DNA of 64,000 nt. It comes from Symsagittifera roscoffensis. Lineage: Eukaryota; Xenacoelomorpha; Acoela; Convolutidae. Below are positions 19,309 to 31,286 of this stretch, in pieces. Each line of letters begins with the position of its first letter. Within the stretch, counting starts at the first letter, position 1. The notes below the pieces were generated by a model, which was not told the DNA's origin, did no database searches, and was given only the letters and a program-made list of their open reading frames with translations. The translations under genes were made by a program, and so were the position numbers. The stretch spans positions 48,021,129 through 48,085,128 of the forward strand of contig NC_087066.1 in assembly GCF_963678635.1 (NCBI RefSeq). The letters are read 5' to 3'.

Positions 19309-20163
19309 ATGTGTCTCGGTGAGAAGGCAGAAGACAAGTTGCAATCTTTCACGTTCGCTGAAATAACGCAATTGGCTGAAAGCGACAAAAAGAACGTGTA
19401 TCTTATTATCGAATCAGCCGTCTATAAAGTTACAGATTGGCTACCTAGACATCCTGGAGGGCCAGATGTGATTCGCAATCTTTCTGGTCGCGATGCGTCT
19501 TTAGTTTTCCGGACGAGTCACCCAAAAAGTAGCTACCTATATCTTAGCAAATACAAAATCGGGAACGTTACTGGAAACCGGAAAACTAAGTTTGATGAAG
19601 ATTATGATGCGCTTGTAGATGAAGTTTACGACGGTGAACTGATGAAAACTAATTACTCTTGGTACTTCTGCAAAACAATGATATCATATCTGATATTAGC
19701 TCTGAGTGTTTCGCTCTACGTGATTGGGTCCAAAAATGAAAGCATTTGTATGCAGCTATTTGGTGGCTTCTTTCTCGGAACCTTTTTCCAACAGACCGCG
19801 TTTCTTGGACACGATACTGGACATAATGGTGTTACTCACAACAGGTTATATGATACCATGTACGGTGTAATGGTTGGACCTCTTTTGACAGGAATCTCAA
19901 TAGGGTGGTGGAAAGATTCGCACAATACTCATCATAGTGTCCCAAACGTTGTTCAACATGATCCGGACATACAGCATTTGCCTGTTTTTGCCGTGACACC
20001 TCAATACTTTAATTCGCTATACAGTTTCTACCACAAAAGAGTGATGGTTTTCGACGCTGCTGCTCGCTTTTTTGTCTCTTATCAACGTTATCTTTTCTAC
20101 CCGATCATGGCATTAGCGAGATTCAATTTGTACGCTCAAAGCATTATCTTCATTGTCGCTAAG
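19309..20163 (+). CDS. Desaturase coding exon 1
   Basis: Encodes residues 1-285: the whole b5 domain, the first membrane segments and His boxes 1 and 2. The ATG at 19309 (MCLGEKAEDK) is chosen because the open frame upstream has no other ATG and the b5 domain starts right after. Donor AAG|GTTAGC; read-through would stop two codons later. Confidence 0.9.
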
Positions 20164-23100
20164 GTTAGCTGAACATTTCTCGCATACTTGAACCTGAACT
20201 AAATTGAGCTTTTGTGATGTGCAATTCAATTTTCCTGTTTAGCCTCTATGAAAAAAATAGTAAATTCAGGAGCTTGGCGTTTACCCGCTGGCTGTGAAAA
20301 AATGGCACCCAATACGGAACCTAAAAAAACTTTACTCTTTATTCATTAAAAATCAGATTAAAAATGAAGTGAACGTACATAGCTAAAAAAATGAAATTAA
20401 ATAATCTAATAACACCTAAACACAAAGGGTAGCCGGTTACTGTGCAAGTAGCGCTGAATATTTCGACCAGTCTTTAAAAAGCTACAAAAAACTATAATTT
20501 AAGCAAATTCGGCAGTCGTAGTAAAATAGGCAAATTGAACAAAAGTTTTTGCAAAAAATTAACAAGAAAAACCAAAAAAAAATCTTTTTTTAAATCAAAT
20601 GTGCAGAAAATGGCGCCAAAAAAACTCCATAAACCAATTTTACTTCTTAAAATTTTAAACCAGTTTTGCGCGATACTGAAAAAACTCTGTGGAAACTTTG
20701 GCGTATCACTGGACCCCTTCCGATGATTATTTGTAGTACTTGATTTTGCGTGGAAAACAAAAAAACGAAAAATAACTAAAACGCACTCGAATACAAAGTT
20801 ATACATTTTTTTAATGGTCGGAGCAATAAAAAGATTAAAAAACTAACATTAATATTTGTCCGATAAATGTAAATTTGTTCCAAGTAATACTCCCATTGGC
20901 TGCAACTGTTTTTTTTCTGAAGCTAAATCTTATGAAAAAACGTTTAAGTCTGAATTCAATTGTATTATAAGTTAGAGTATGTAAGTTAGCGAGTATATTC
21001 TGGTCTTGTATGTAGTTTCAATTTGGTTGAGCTCTAAAAACGATTTTTCAAAAAAAAAATCGTATTATGTTGCTGTTTAAAGACGAATTTTTCCTTCGAC
21101 AGTTTTCACTTTTTTGATGATTTGGATAATCTAAATTGATATACACTGGTATCAATTGTTTAAAAACGATTTTTCAAAAAAAAAATTGTATTATGTTGCT
21201 GTTTAAAGACAAGTTTTTTCCTTCGACAGTTTTCACTTTTTTGATGATTTGGATAATCTAAATCGATATACACTGGTATCAATTGTTTTCGAGTTTTGGC
21301 GAAATGGCATATCATTTTCAAATCTAGGAAAAACTTAATCAGCAATATTTTTTTTTATTAAAGACGGTTACAGGCAAATTGTCTTTTTTCAGCCCAACTT
21401 AATTGTTTATCAAGTAAATTGATTAAATTAATCGTTATTCCATTGAGTAAAGTAGCCAGATTTTGTAGACGGATCATGACAAGGGTATGTCATTTGCAGC
21501 AATCTCGTGTTTATTGGTAGTGAGTAATGATGGATTGTAATGTTTTAATACCACAGCCATTTTTGTAGTGTTCTTTTAATTTCCTGATGAAAGTTTTATG
21601 TTGGATCGATTGCAACTCCAAGATATTTGACTAATGGTTTTTCTTCAATTATTTTTATTTTCGATGCAAAAAAGGCATAAGACCGCCGCGCTCATAATCA
21701 GTATCTTAACATGTATGAGTTTTGTTGCATTTTTTTGAAAGTTGTTGAACTATTCCAATTTTATCTTAAAGTTTTGTGTGTTAGAATTTCCAAAGCGATA
21801 AACTATTTCAATTTTAGTGAAATTAGAATCGAGTAGCAAAAAAATTGTTTTTTTTTTCAAGCAAGCAATTGTGTCATAAATCTTGTTAATAGAAATGTTT
21901 AAAGTTAGTTTAACAGTTTGAAGCGATTCGTCATAAATTTTTTTAAGCAAAGACAAGTGATTATTAGTTATATTGCTCAACAGCTTGCTTGTTAAGTCTT
22001 AAAGTTTTCGCGAATCGCTTTGAGCTATTGAAATTAATTCATATAAATCAAGAGTTTTATGGCCTGTTTTTTTTTTGCAATTTTTTTTTGCATCTCGACT
22101 CAAGCTATGAGAACAAGTTAAGCTGTTTGGAAGTTTGGTAATAATCGAATCATTTGAAGATACAAAATCAGCTTAATTTTTTTGAGAGGTTTGAAACTTG
22201 CTTTGAAAATTATTAGCTTGTTTAAAAATCGATGAATATAGTTTAGACTCTTAAATATGTCGCGATGACTTCTAAAATATGTTGTGATGACTTTCTTAAA
22301 TATGTCGTGATAAATATTTCACCATTTATTTAAATAAGCATAGCTTGTGTTATATTATGAAATTCCTTTTTTTTCCAACCTAAGTCGCAAATATTGTTGC
22401 GACAAAATGTGCTCATTTTGAAAGTGTTCGTTTTGATCCAGCTCTTAAGTACAGCCAATGCTAAGTATATTAACACAGACTAATATTTTACAAATAGCAC
22501 TTTAGCTTCAAGGTATCATGGATCTGTAGCGTAGAGGTAGGGAAGGAGACCAGCAACAAAATAAGAGGCTTCGAACCTGGGCATGGTTGAAATTTTTAAT
22601 GAACTTTTTCGTATTCTAGTTAAAATGCGTCCGCTCTATAAATTGAAGCATGTTAGTTGGTAAATTTCTTTTTTTTTTCAAATTGACTGCTAATGCGTCA
22701 TAATTGGCTGGCGTCACATAGCAATAATGTAGACTCATGATTGGCGTGCGTCACTGAAGAAATTTTGTATACTCAAAGTTTTACTCATTCACTGTTTCCT
22801 AGTTGCGTTATCGGTCATATATTTGCTTGTATATGCGATGTGCAACTTCGCCTCTGTGTATATAATTAAATAAATAAATAAAATTTGGCTCATGGGTTCT
22901 TCCATGCTATTGATTTGGATGCGATGGTGAGTTTCATAGACTGAGAGGGTGAAAAGTAAGGCGTGGGTTGGGTTTTTGTCGGCCGGCGTTGGTAAATGTA
23001 TAAAACCTCGTAGATACCCAAGTGAGGTCTCATCTTAAAGCTCTTTTAGTCGATATCGGCATTCAAAAGTACATTTGAAAAAGTATTTCAACCATATGAA

Positions 23101-26066
23101 AAACTTCAAAAATTTTGCTATTTAGGCTCAAATTCCGCTAAGAGCTGTTGTTTTTATTTCTACGACAGACTTCTTTTTAAGAGTAATGAACGTAATGGGT
23201 CTTGCTGATTTCTTGGTTCTTTTCTTCAGGAAAAAGTCTTAAAATGTGCATAAAAGTCTCTAATAACTTCAGATGTGCATTCATACATATTGATGCAATT
23301 ATAAATGCCTTTAGGCATACATGCACTTTTCAAGTTCAATTGAAATTCATCTGCTGAAAGTGACGTAAATAGCACTCTCCAAATTCGAATGTGGAATTGG
23401 CGCAAAAAAGCGTGAGCTATTTCTAGTTTCGAAATTGTATTTTTTAGATTTTAAGCGGATTGAAAATTTTACCTGTTCATCCAGTTTTATCAAGTTTGTT
23501 CCTTACTTTTTTCCAATCTTCGATCGGCTATGTGTTTTAAGAATATTGCAATTAAACATAATAAGTGTTTAAATCGGTAACCTTTTTCATTATTTGTTTG
23601 AGATCTAAACCACTTGCTTTTTAACCAGATGATCCTGCGTAATTGTTAGCGTGTCATTTATTTTTTAGCGTAATTTTGTTTTGAAGAGTTGTGAATCTAA
23701 ATTTTTACAAATTATTAGTTGTCAATGAGCGCAAATAGTACACTTGTGTAGATCGTGATGTTTTTCTTTGCAGGAATGCCTTAAAATTTGCTCACGCTTA
23801 AATTTGATTTTTAGAAGTTCAGTTCATTTCTATTGGTATAATGAGGGCAAACTTCACTATCAAACAGCAAACATGTGAAGGTCGGAAAAAACGTGGTTGA
23901 TTTCCTGTTTCAAAAGGAATTTGATTTTCAGATTTCTTAGAAATTTAAATCCAGTTGATCCAGTGTTCTCAAATTCGGTTATTTTCTTTAAAAAAGCGCA
24001 ATCATAATTTGTTCATGAATTTCAAAGAGCTTTAAGGGCATCTATTTTTTCTTTGAAATTCGAAAGTCAGTTAGTTTTCTGTTTACTTGCGTTAATTGAC
24101 TCTTTCCTGATGACTTTTTAAATATGCCGATAATGACTTCTCTCAAATATGTCGTGATATATATTTCACCATTAATTATGTAAATAATTAAATGATTTAT
24201 TTATGTAATAAATGGGATAACTTGCGGTCATTGACTCTTTCTGTTGGCTTTGTTCTGATTATTATGGCTGTGATCACCAAAACCTGTGATCCTTTTTGGT
24301 TGCTAATAGAGTTTATGGTTGATAGGAGTTCTAAAATTTGCGAAACATTTCAAGCTTCAACTAAAGGTTCAACTATAGATGATAACTTTAACTATAGATG
24401 ATTGTGTGAGCTAATATCTTTGTTTATATTTGGATGACAGTCACGCGATTTTTAGCATTTGCTTGTTTCAGAGGTGTGAGTGGCGGAAAACTGAAGCAGT
24501 GACTACTTTGCTGTTCTGGACATGGCTCATAGCTCTTCACTACCAGTGCTCATCAGCATCAGTTGGATTTGCATGTCTTATTTTAAGTCATGCGGTAGCT
24601 GGACTTCTACATGTGCAGATATGTTTGTCGCACTTTCCCATGCAGACGTATGGAGAGGTAGTCATTTTTTTATTCAGTTTAATACATCCAAAATAAGTTA
24701 TCCATACGCAACCATTTATCCATATGTAAAGAAGTATTGCACAAAACTTCAGGATTGATGAATATGAAACGTAGCGACACGCTTTAATGATAATTCACCG
24801 AGCGTGATTATTTCGCCTTCTTACTATAAAAAGAATGGCCGACAAAACTTAAGCGAGATTATTGCAATTTCATATAATAATTTGTTTCTTTTCTGAGCAA
24901 TCAATTAATCACTAAGAAGAGATTACATCATTTGATTCTTGGAATCTAATTTTCGTTCATCAAATGTGTGTTGTATGTTTTATGAAGTAATAGAGTTTTC
25001 TTGTTCATCAAATTCTTGTTTTATGACAGAGTAGCTTTTTTCTGTTCGATGCGCAAACAGCTGCGAACCAACTGTTCATGTGCCATGTCCCAATTTTACT
25101 TTTAATGCCGTTTAAATAAACAATTTGCCAAAATGGTTTGAAGCTAATTTACGTCACGGTCGTAGATACGTAACATTAGTTTTGGAAACTGTATACCAAT
25201 GCTACTTTCAATAATTCATGCTATACATAACATAGAAACGTGACGGCTTTGATAAACGCTTAAAAAGGAGAGTTATGCGTTTTTGTACTGCACAGAAAGC
25301 ATGCAACCGTTTCAAGGATTGTGATAGTAAACATTGACTAATTTTGAGTTCAATATTTTAGATGTTTCATGTTCCATGTATTTTTAAGGCTGAATCTAAG
25401 ATAACTTTGTTTTGTGGTGTTGATTTTTTCCTTTTGGTGTGCTTTTTGAAGTTAAATTAAAGATTTAATATCATTTGTTCACGAGGTAAAGGACCAACAT
25501 AAGCGCTGTACTGCTCTTTTCATGCTGTACTGCTCTTGTACATTTTTTTTTTTAATTTCTGATTTTTTTTATATTCCAGTGAAACTATGCAAGGAGGCTG
25601 TCATTTTTTGAGCTCTGTGGTATTATAATCTACTAATTTCTTTGGTGCTCATCGTGGCTAAGGAGCCAAAAAATGGGAAAAACTTTTGATCGGTATAAAA
25701 GAACAGCCTTTGCTTGATTAGGTCCAGTATGGAGAAGAAACGCACGGGTTTTTCGACACTCAAATCGCCACTACAATGGACATAGACTGTCCAGAGTGGC
25801 TAGACTGGTTCCACGGTGGACTCCAGTTCCAGACAGCACATCATCTGTTTCCAAGAATTCCCAGACACAACTTACGAAAACTGCAAGCTAGACTGCTGAA
25901 GTTCTGCGCTGAGCACGGAAAACCGTATTACATGCACCCGTTCATAGACGCGAATCGAAAGTTGCTTTCGGGATTGCAGAAAACGGCAGAAGTGGCAAAG
26001 GACCCAAAGAAAGCGTTCAACTTCAAAGAATCAATGCTATGGGAAGGAATGTGCGCACAAGGTTGA
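19309..26066 (+). CDS. Cytochrome-b5 front-end fatty-acid desaturase (3 exons, 461 aa)
   Basis: The spliced product of 19309-20163, 24472-24657 and 25722-26066 is 461 codons plus stop, all junctions phase 0, normal length for the family. An N-terminal cytochrome b5 domain (HPGG at 48-51, second haem ligand H71) is fused to a membrane-bound di-iron desaturase with the three His boxes HDTGH (168-172), HNTHH (205-209) and QTAHH (384-388). Front-end desaturases insert a double bond between the carboxyl end and an existing double bond of an acyl chain in the ER, with electrons from the fused b5. The glutamine-initiated third box is the front-end hallmark. Surrounding sequence (GGLQFQTAHHLFPRIPRHNL) recalls Delta-8/sphingolipid-type desaturases of fungi and protists more than vertebrate FADS1/2; regioselectivity cannot be read from sequence. 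All catalytic residues are intact. It shares strand with the ELOVL elongase about 14.5 kb downstream. Confidence 0.93.
21036..21287. repeat. 126-bp direct tandem duplication
   Basis: Two adjacent copies starting AAAAACGATTTTTC (21036 and 21162) differ at only a handful of positions, including TTGATATA versus TCGATATA. A recent local duplication inside the intron. Confidence 0.9.
22518..22590 (+). repeat. tRNA-like segment, possible SINE head
   Basis: TAGCGTAGAGG (22527-22537) resembles a Pol III A box and GGCTTCGAACCTGGG (22567-22581) a B box, at 30 bases' spacing. The remaining stems do not close into a normal cloverleaf, so this is a tRNA-derived repeat or a decayed tRNA, not a working tRNA. 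Confidence 0.4.
24472..24657 (+). CDS. Desaturase coding exon 2
   Basis: Encodes residues 286-347 (RCEWRKTEAV to HFPMQTYGE), the second membrane-segment pair and the conserved LSHFP motif. Acceptor TTGTTTCAG, donor GAG|GTAGTC, both phase 0. Confidence 0.9.
24658..25721 (+). other. Desaturase intron 2
   Basis: A 1.06-kb AT-rich intron with GT...TAG ends. I see nothing else in it. Confidence 0.8.
25722..26066 (+). CDS. Desaturase coding exon 3
   Basis: Encodes residues 348-461 and the stop. Starts after TTGATTAG, reads VQYGEETHGFFDTQIATTMD and then His box 3 (QTAHH). The C-terminus is soluble and ends EGMCAQG. Confidence 0.92.
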   Translation, partial: VQYGEETHGFFDTQIATTMDIDCPEWLDWFHGGLQFQTAHHLFPRIPRHNLRKLQARLLKFCAEHGKPYYMHPFIDANRKLLSGLQKTAEVAKDPKKAFNFKESMLWEGMCAQG

Positions 26067-27006
26067 GGGAAGAGTCTAAAGCAAGAACTAATTGCAAATG
26101 TAGTGGTGAGCGAAACTGAAGTATTGGTTAATGAAATATTATAAATATAAATAATGATGAATTGGGCAGTTGAGTTAAAAATTGAGATACAATTTTTAAC
26201 GGCTGAAAAATTGCCACTTGATTTTGAGATATTGGTTTTGACACCTAGTTCTAGAAAATGATCATCTGCCCAATTTTGCTTGCTTTGCAAATTGTAATAT
26301 AAAATTTCCTAATCAAATTTTAACAAATTCTCTTACTTTTTATAAGACTGGTTTGTCTTAAACGCTGCTTTAAGATATAAAATACAAAAGACTACACAAT
26401 CGCTGTAGTTGTGTGGCGGTTGATTCATAAAAATCTGATAGAAACTTGATGCTCGACGATTGATCTCAGAATTTCAGTGGATTTGACTTAAAGCTTCCTC
26501 AACTGTCATTGATATCAAAATTACCCTCATTTTTGGAGACGAATTGATGTATGTATAATAACAAGGGATTTACGCGCAATTTTTTGCATCATAATGTGTG
26601 CTACTAAATGTGAATTTATTTTTTCATTATTATCAATATGTTAGAGGAAAAAAAATATATTTTGTTCGGTTTGTCAGATGAACCCTGGCGCTCACTTACT
26701 TGTTTTCTCAAGTTTGTGCTATCTTGAATTTGTATTTTGGTTTTTTCAAGTCAAGTAAACTCAGTCAAGCTCCAGACTGTGTTGTTCGTTAGCCCTAACT
26801 GACGTCTCAAACTTGAAGAATTCAATTTTCACAGACTTAAAAGAGCGAATAATAGTTTCCATGGGCTGCCATTCCTCAGGATTTATAAGGCGTGTTTATT
26901 ATCTAATATTTTCCCAAATGCTTATCTAGACTAATGCGACTAAATGTTTTAGTGTAAAAAGATTTATTTTTGAATTGACTTTTTCTCAGTTTGTCTTAGT
27001 AATGAA

Positions 27007-27258
27007 CAGGGGTGGATCTAGGATTATCTCGAGGGTGGCGGACCTTTTTTTTAGATTGAGCAAATTGATTTTTCAAGCTCTCACAAAGCACTAAAAAGTC
27101 CCTGTTTTGGCCAAGTTTTCTGCGCCTCATGAAAAATATTGAAAAAACAGCCCAAAATATGGATATTTCAAAATAGTACAAAGGGGGACCCTTTGGGTGG
27201 ACCGGCAGGGGGTCGAATCCCTGCGGGGGCATCCCCTCTCCTCCTAAATCCGCCCCTG
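27007..27258. mobile_element. hAT-type MITE, 252 bp
   Basis: Termini CAGGGGTGGATCTAGGA and TCCTAAATCCGCCCCTG are inverted repeats of the CAGGGGCGGAT type widespread in animal hAT elements. Flanking octamers GTAATGAA and GTCATGAG are an imperfect 8-bp target duplication. No transposase is encoded. Relatives sharing the inner AATAGTACAAAGGGGGACC lie near 51,150. Confidence 0.8.
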
Positions 27259-29249
27259 GTCATGAGAAACAAATAAATAAATTGTTACATAGGTTCATAA
27301 AAGGCCAATTCAAATATTCATTGAGAAAATTAATTAAATTTGAAAAAAGATTAGATGTGCTTCATTGAACTGTTTTTCAAGTATCCATGAACGAAATGTA
27401 CACTTATCTTGGTCGTTTTTTATTCATGCTCCAATTTGATTTAAAAGGTACTACTTCATTTTTTTCTAAATGCAATTCAAATTCACTTGCTGGAAGGAAG
27501 TAAACTTGAGCTCTCATATCCTGGTGGAAAAAGTAAGCGTAAATTTAGATTTTTACTTTCTAAAACGTTTTATTTCAAGTACCATTTTGGGTAACAATAA
27601 CAGTGAAAAATTCACAATGTGTATCATTAACTGATTTAATGAGCTCGAGTTTTTTCCAGGTCTGAAAGCGCCAGTTGTCAGCATCTGATAAATTTTTCTT
27701 ATGGCCTGAATTTATAAGACAGAACCTAAATTAGGAACGCTGTCACAATAAACAACTCAACTTCTTAATCTAAATGTTTCACATTGCATGATCAACGTTT
27801 CATACTCGGCATATTCGAAAAGTTGTTCACTGCCCGGAAAAAGGTCGTAAGTGCTTTAAACCAGGCAACGATACTTCCATTGGGGTAGCGGAGCTCATTT
27901 CATCGCGGTTGATATAAAATCTATGTTGAAACTTGTAGTATTTGTTTTCCGTGAAATTAGGCATTTTACGAAAAAAAAGTTTAAGCTTTTAATTTCATCT
28001 GGTGGATTACAGAAGATCAATTGGCTATACAAGAAAGTACAGTAGCCGTTTTTTTATGCACGAGGGAATTAATTCACTATCAGAGAGCCGCCAGGCCAGA
28101 GGATAAGGAATAAATGTCCCAAGTGCCTGAAAAAAACTTGCGAACATGCTTAGTCAACGCAAAATTTCTATGTTCATAATTATTTTTCACTTGTTTATCG
28201 CATGCGAAATCAATTGTTTTCTCACTTAAAAGCATGTTTTTAAAGTATCTCTACAGCTCATTTGCAAGCGTGGATATAAAGAATTTTTTCATGCCGCCTG
28301 AACGCACGCTGCAGATCAACTAGTTTTGTTCATGCAACACTATTTTCAAACTATATTATAGAAATGAAAACGCTGACCTCATTGCGCAACTTAAAGCATG
28401 TGAAAATTAATACTTACAAGTAAAAAAAATTTTGAATTAAGACCTCGCAATTTAATTAAAAGCGAGCATAAAAAATCAATTAACAGTTTGATGAATGAAG
28501 TTCTAATAAAATTATTTTAAGTATTAATTGGGGGCCTTTAAGCACATACATTTGCTAAATTGATGAATTTGCTCCTAGAATAAGGATTGAATGTCAGTTT
28601 ATAGTTTTTCCGGCATTTTCATCCATTTTGGTTAATAATTTTTGTAAAAAAACTTTTGCAGCGTCGACATTGACGCAAACCTAGATTTATTTTGGACCAC
28701 AGGTCTACGAGCGCTCAAGTCAATTTAAACTAAAAGATGATCTGTGGAATTGTTTTTTATCCATTTAAATATGTGGTACGATAAAATATTCAGTAATCAA
28801 CAAATAGAACTTATCAGTAAACACTTTCAATGTGTGTGATTATTTTTTTTGTGAAGAATAATGACAAAATTGAAATAGAAATATAAACAATCTGGTAGAA
28901 TTTTTCTTTTCTGGACGACAATATAGTAACAAAACCAGCGGGTTGCTGCTCAACTAGCGAAATTGTTTTGAAAAATCTATTGAAACAAATCAAAAAAAGT
29001 TAATTTTAGAAAAAATTTGAATTAATTTTCTCAATTTTTGTTGTAAGTTTCCAGTATTTGTTTTCTAGAAAAAATGAGTGAGTTAGATGAAACCAGGAGA
29101 AAGAAATACCAATAGTTTTTGAAAACGCTACGAAATAGCCTAAATGTTTTTGTCAAATTAAGGTTGTCAGGCCAGCAATTTTTGCCTTATTTGGTCTGAA
29201 AATTGATGATATTTATCCAATTTTTCTTGAAACATTACTCTAAACGTTT

Positions 29250-31286
29250 TTTAACGGAAAAGTACGTAGCATTTTTTTTCATGCGAAATGTCTCATGCTT
29301 CATTCATGTCCAGGCGCGGAACAAGAATTAGTTCGATTGGGAAGAGCATTTAAACAGAAATTCATCAACTGTTGTCTTTTTTCCTGTCGATCAAGTTGTT
29401 CTTTTGATTGCTCTACGAACACAAATTGAATACCGTTAGTTGCTAAAACTGCTTGAGTCTCGGTCGAGTTTTTCAAAAAACTGCCCGAAATTGCGCACAC
29501 TCTTCTCAAATTCAATGAATTTCAGCGCCAAAAGGCCCTCTACAAAAATTTAAGAGCTGGTTGGTCAAAAATGTATGTCATAAAGTAGAAAAAAAAATAT
29601 GACTTTTGAGTGGTGAGAAGATCGAATCCCTAAGGAACATAATCTCCGGCAAAAAAAAAACATTTTTGGAAAGGATTTTATTATAGCTAAGAGGAACATG
29701 AGGCACGGGTTGAGGAATTCCTAAGTTCGCTACAACCCACACAGTATGTAAAGCACAAAATCTTATAAATTGTTTCCAGTAAAATCCAATTAGACCAAAT
29801 AGCGTGCCTTTATTAGGTTCAGTATAATTTCTGAGCCAAATAATTCATCACTTAGGCGTCAAATAAGGGAATACATCGCGGTTTCAACTTTAAGTTTATT
29901 TTGAGTGACATTATGACAGTATTATAACAATTTTCTTTCCCGAGATACTCTGGATTCCGCAGATTTTGTTCTGCATTCCACAAAGTTGGCTGTTTTTGAA
30001 ACGTTTTTGAGCAACACAGTGATTTAACTATTTGTTCGTGGAATCAAAGGCAGTAAAAAACTCAAAGAAAAAAAGCCGTCTGGCGGATTCCGCTACAAAT
30101 CTGTTTTCAGCGTGTTGTCGATTTTTCTTAAGTTTTACAAAAAAAACACAGTTTGGCCTAGTAATAGTTGCTCAAGCTAGTCAAAACTGACATGAAAAAA
30201 TGGACCCTTTGTTGTAGTTCTTTTCCAATTTTCGAGAGTTTTCGAGAAAAAATGTTATAATACTGTCATATTATTGTCGCTTAAAATAAAATAAAGTTGA
30301 AATGGTGATGTATTTCAGTAGATGACGCCTGAGTGATTAATTAATTTGGCTCAGAAATCATACTGAACCTAACTCAGGCACGCTCTTTGGTCTTATTGGT
30401 TTTTATTGGATGCAATTTATAAGATTTTGTACTATATATAGCGTGTCGGTAGTAGCGAATATAGGAATTCCTCAACCCGTGCCTCGTGTTCCTCTTAGCT
30501 ATAAAAATGTTTTTTTTTGCCGGAGGTTATGTTCCTTAGGGATTCGATCTTCTCACCACTCAAAAGTCATATATTTTTTTCTACTTTAAGACATACTTTT
30601 TTGACCGACCAGCCCATAAATTTTTGTAGAGGGCCTTTTAGCGCTGAAATTCATTGAACTTGAGAAGAGTGTGCGCAATTGCGGGCAGTTTTTTGAAAAA
30701 CTCGACCGAGGCTCAAGCAGTTTTAGCAACTAACGTTATTTTTCCGACTTTCGATACGAAAGTAACGGAATATTTGTGCTCGGGGTGGATTTTTTTTTCA
30801 TCAGACAAATATCTACTTTTTAACTAGCCATTTTTGACGGAATTTTTAAATATCATTCAAAAAGTTTTGTTGTCCTGAGCTCAAATTTGAAAAATATTTT
30901 ACCTGTGATCATTTTTTGCAAAGTTATGGGGGTTTAAAGATTGCCATTTTGGTCAATTTGGGACAATTAACGCGCGATATATTTCTTTTTTTTTTAATTT
31001 TGTTACATTTAATTTTTTAATGTTATTACTGCTCCATAAAACCTTAAAAGGCAGACAGAACATTCAGGGCTTCGCCCTGATACGAGCAGTCTTGTTCAAT
31101 TTGTGTTCGTAGAGCAATCAGAAAAACAATTTGATTGGCATAGAAAAAAAAACAACAGTTGACAAATTTCTGTTTAAATTCTCTACCCAATCGAACTAAT
31201 CCTTATTCCTTGTTCCGCGCCTGGATGTGAATGAAGCTTGAGACAATTCTCATGAAAAAAAAATTGCTGCGTGCTTTTCCGAAAAT
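29250..31286. repeat. Large foldback: ~700-bp inverted repeat arms around a 270-bp spacer
   Basis: Left arm 29250-29955 and right arm 30225-31286 are reverse complements at what looks like well over 80% identity. Shared landmarks include GTCCAGGCGCGGAACAAG, the GAGGGCCTTTT region and TATAATACTGTCAT. The right arm is longer only because of a 359-bp insertion (30736-31094). No ORF for a transposase is visible, so this is a foldback-type or long-TIR non-autonomous element. Confidence 0.85.
30736..31094 (+). mobile_element. Hairpin-ended interspersed element inserted in foldback arm
   Basis: The uninterrupted left arm of the foldback shows the empty site, so the limits are sharp: right-arm sequence ...AACTAACG is split from TTCAATTTGTG by this insert. 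One end has the hairpin ACTTTCG-ATA-CGAAAGT, the other TCAGGGC-TTC-GCCCTGA about 13 bases from the border. There are no clear terminal inverted repeats and no clear target duplication; the join is compatible with insertion between two Ts. That combination recalls non-autonomous Helentron/Helitron-like elements. Confidence 0.7.

Larger units (their letters stand above)
20164..24471 (+). other. Desaturase intron 1
   Basis: A 4.3-kb AT-rich intron without a credible internal gene. It contains the 126-bp tandem duplication, a tRNA-like A/B-box segment near 22,520, and two places (22,250-22,320 and 24,115-24,180) repeating AAATATGTCGTGAT with ATATTTCACCAT, evidently one dispersed family. Confidence 0.8.

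Noticed and set aside
22518-22590. Functional tRNA gene
   Set aside because: A- and B-box-like words are present but acceptor and anticodon stems do not pair, so only a tRNA-derived repeat is claimed.
24192-24696. ORFs in the region of desaturase exon 2 taken as separate genes
   Set aside because: Only 24472-24657 matches the desaturase family, and it is bounded by consensus splice sites in the right phase; the longer ORFs run into intron.
26996-27232. 78-codon minus-strand ORF over the hAT MITE
   Set aside because: It lies wholly within a short non-autonomous element and has no transposase similarity.
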